Assembly (NCBI GenBank): GCA_014763615.1
Contig: JACXVB010000007.1
Coordinates: 1 to 64,000, forward strand
DNA: 64,000 bases
Reading direction: 5' to 3'
Origin: Sphingobacteriales bacterium
Lineage (GTDB): Bacteria > Bacteroidota > Bacteroidia > Sphingobacteriales > Sphingobacteriaceae
Shown: one piece after another, positions 63,832 through 64,000 of the stretch
How positions within the stretch are numbered: the first letter of the stretch is position 1
Layout of the letters: each line of letters opens with the position of its first letter
Position numbers and translations under genes: made by a program
Notes under the pieces: model-generated
Told to the model about the DNA's origin: nothing
Database searches by the model: none
What the model saw: the letters and a program-made list of their open reading frames with translations, nothing else

Positions 63832-64000
63832 GTGCTACACTAAGGTTCAGTTATCTTTTAATGCTTCGGATTTAGACCCGGAAGTAGAGCGTATTGCCAA
63901 GCTGATAAAAAGCGGCAAATTAAAGCCTGGTCAAATAGACCCTATAATGGTGCGCAAAATTGCTGAGGAATTGATGAAAGGAGTTAAAGAAGGCTACGGA
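63821..64000 (+). CDS. N-terminal part of a gpF-like head morphogenesis protein (partial)
   Basis: An open frame begins at ATG 63821, overlapping the portal gene by 11 bases, and runs to the edge with 60 residues (LKPGQIDPIMVRKIAEELM among them). Position and opening fit the Mu gpF/head morphogenesis family. The rest lies beyond the window. Confidence 0.6.
   Translation, partial: MCIKCYTKVQLSFNASDLDPEVERIAKLIKSGKLKPGQIDPIMVRKIAEELMKGVKEGYG

Larger units (their letters stand above)
45416..64000. mobile_element. Mu-like contractile-tailed prophage (right boundary outside the window)
   Basis: From just after miaE to the window edge all recognisable genes are phage genes: methylase, tail and baseplate, fibre, sheath, tube, lysis, capsid, protease, terminase, DUF935 portal and gpF. 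The DUF935, DUF1320 (gp36) and gpF types are those of Mu-like phages. Such phages integrate by transposition, so an integrase and tRNA site are not expected; none is seen. The head genes point in two directions from 59.5 kb. Transposase and MuB-like genes are presumably beyond 64000. The exact left end is inferred, somewhere in 45416-45452. Confidence 0.85.

Overview
The window looks like a chromosome segment from an AT-rich Bacteroidota, most likely the family Sphingobacteriaceae (Pedobacter-like). The reasons are: outer-membrane receptors with N-terminal carboxypeptidase-regulatory domains, a PorP/SprF protein, an IPExxxVDY protein next to pyruvate kinase, promoters of the TTTG-N19/20-TAnnTTTG type, and almost no Shine-Dalgarno sequences on the host genes. 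The genus call is inference from gene content and order; no rRNA is present. I saw no tRNA, rRNA or CRISPR array.

Host part, about 1-45415. 1-6.6 kb holds metabolic and repair genes (DUF1028 protein, aldo/keto reductase, Ada/Ogt-type methyltransferase, dipeptide epimerase, gltX, thioredoxin-like protein). 6.7-9.2 kb is a minus-strand MlaE-MlaF-MlaD lipid transporter. 9.4-12.1 kb carries pyruvate dehydrogenase E1-alpha and E2. 12.3-13.5 kb has an NlpC/P60 hydrolase and ClpS. 13.7-21.6 kb is an envelope cluster with two TonB-dependent receptors and two lipoproteins. 21.8-24.7 kb has a PorP/SprF protein and a sigma factor overlapping an anti-sigma-like TonB protein. 25-28.4 kb has two DUF4197 paralogues and a DUF885 metallopeptidase. 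28.6-35.8 kb has a DEAD-box helicase, a LytS/LytR two-component pair and another receptor. 35.9-45.4 kb is housekeeping: truA, pyk, acpP-fabF-rnc, plsC, yicC, gmk, nadD and miaE.

Prophage part, about 45.4 kb to the right edge. This is a Mu-like, contractile-tailed prophage that runs past the window. The minus strand reads, in transcription order: prohead protease/scaffold, major capsid protein, a small gene, a DUF5675 protein, a holin/spanin-like protein, sheath, tube, tail chaperone with a predicted -1 frameshift, DUF6046 protein, LysM/gpX, collagen-like fibre, gpD, gpV, gpW, gpJ, a gpI-position protein, collar-type fibre and DNA adenine methylase. The plus strand reads small terminase, large terminase, a membrane coiled-coil protein, gp36-like, DUF935 portal and gpF-like. 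The two head operons diverge from a 140-base control region. The junction with the host lies just after miaE, where two 14-bp direct repeats 22 bp apart resemble transposase-binding sites. Early genes (transposase, MuB-like ATPase) are not in view.

The most interesting points are the frameshift site with slippery sequence and downstream stem in the tail chaperone, the absence of a recognisable tape-measure gene, a 103-base nested inverted repeat before the methylase gene, a holin-like protein with an internal lipobox and a C-terminal membrane segment, and a 14-bp tandem array that ends at the gmk start codon.
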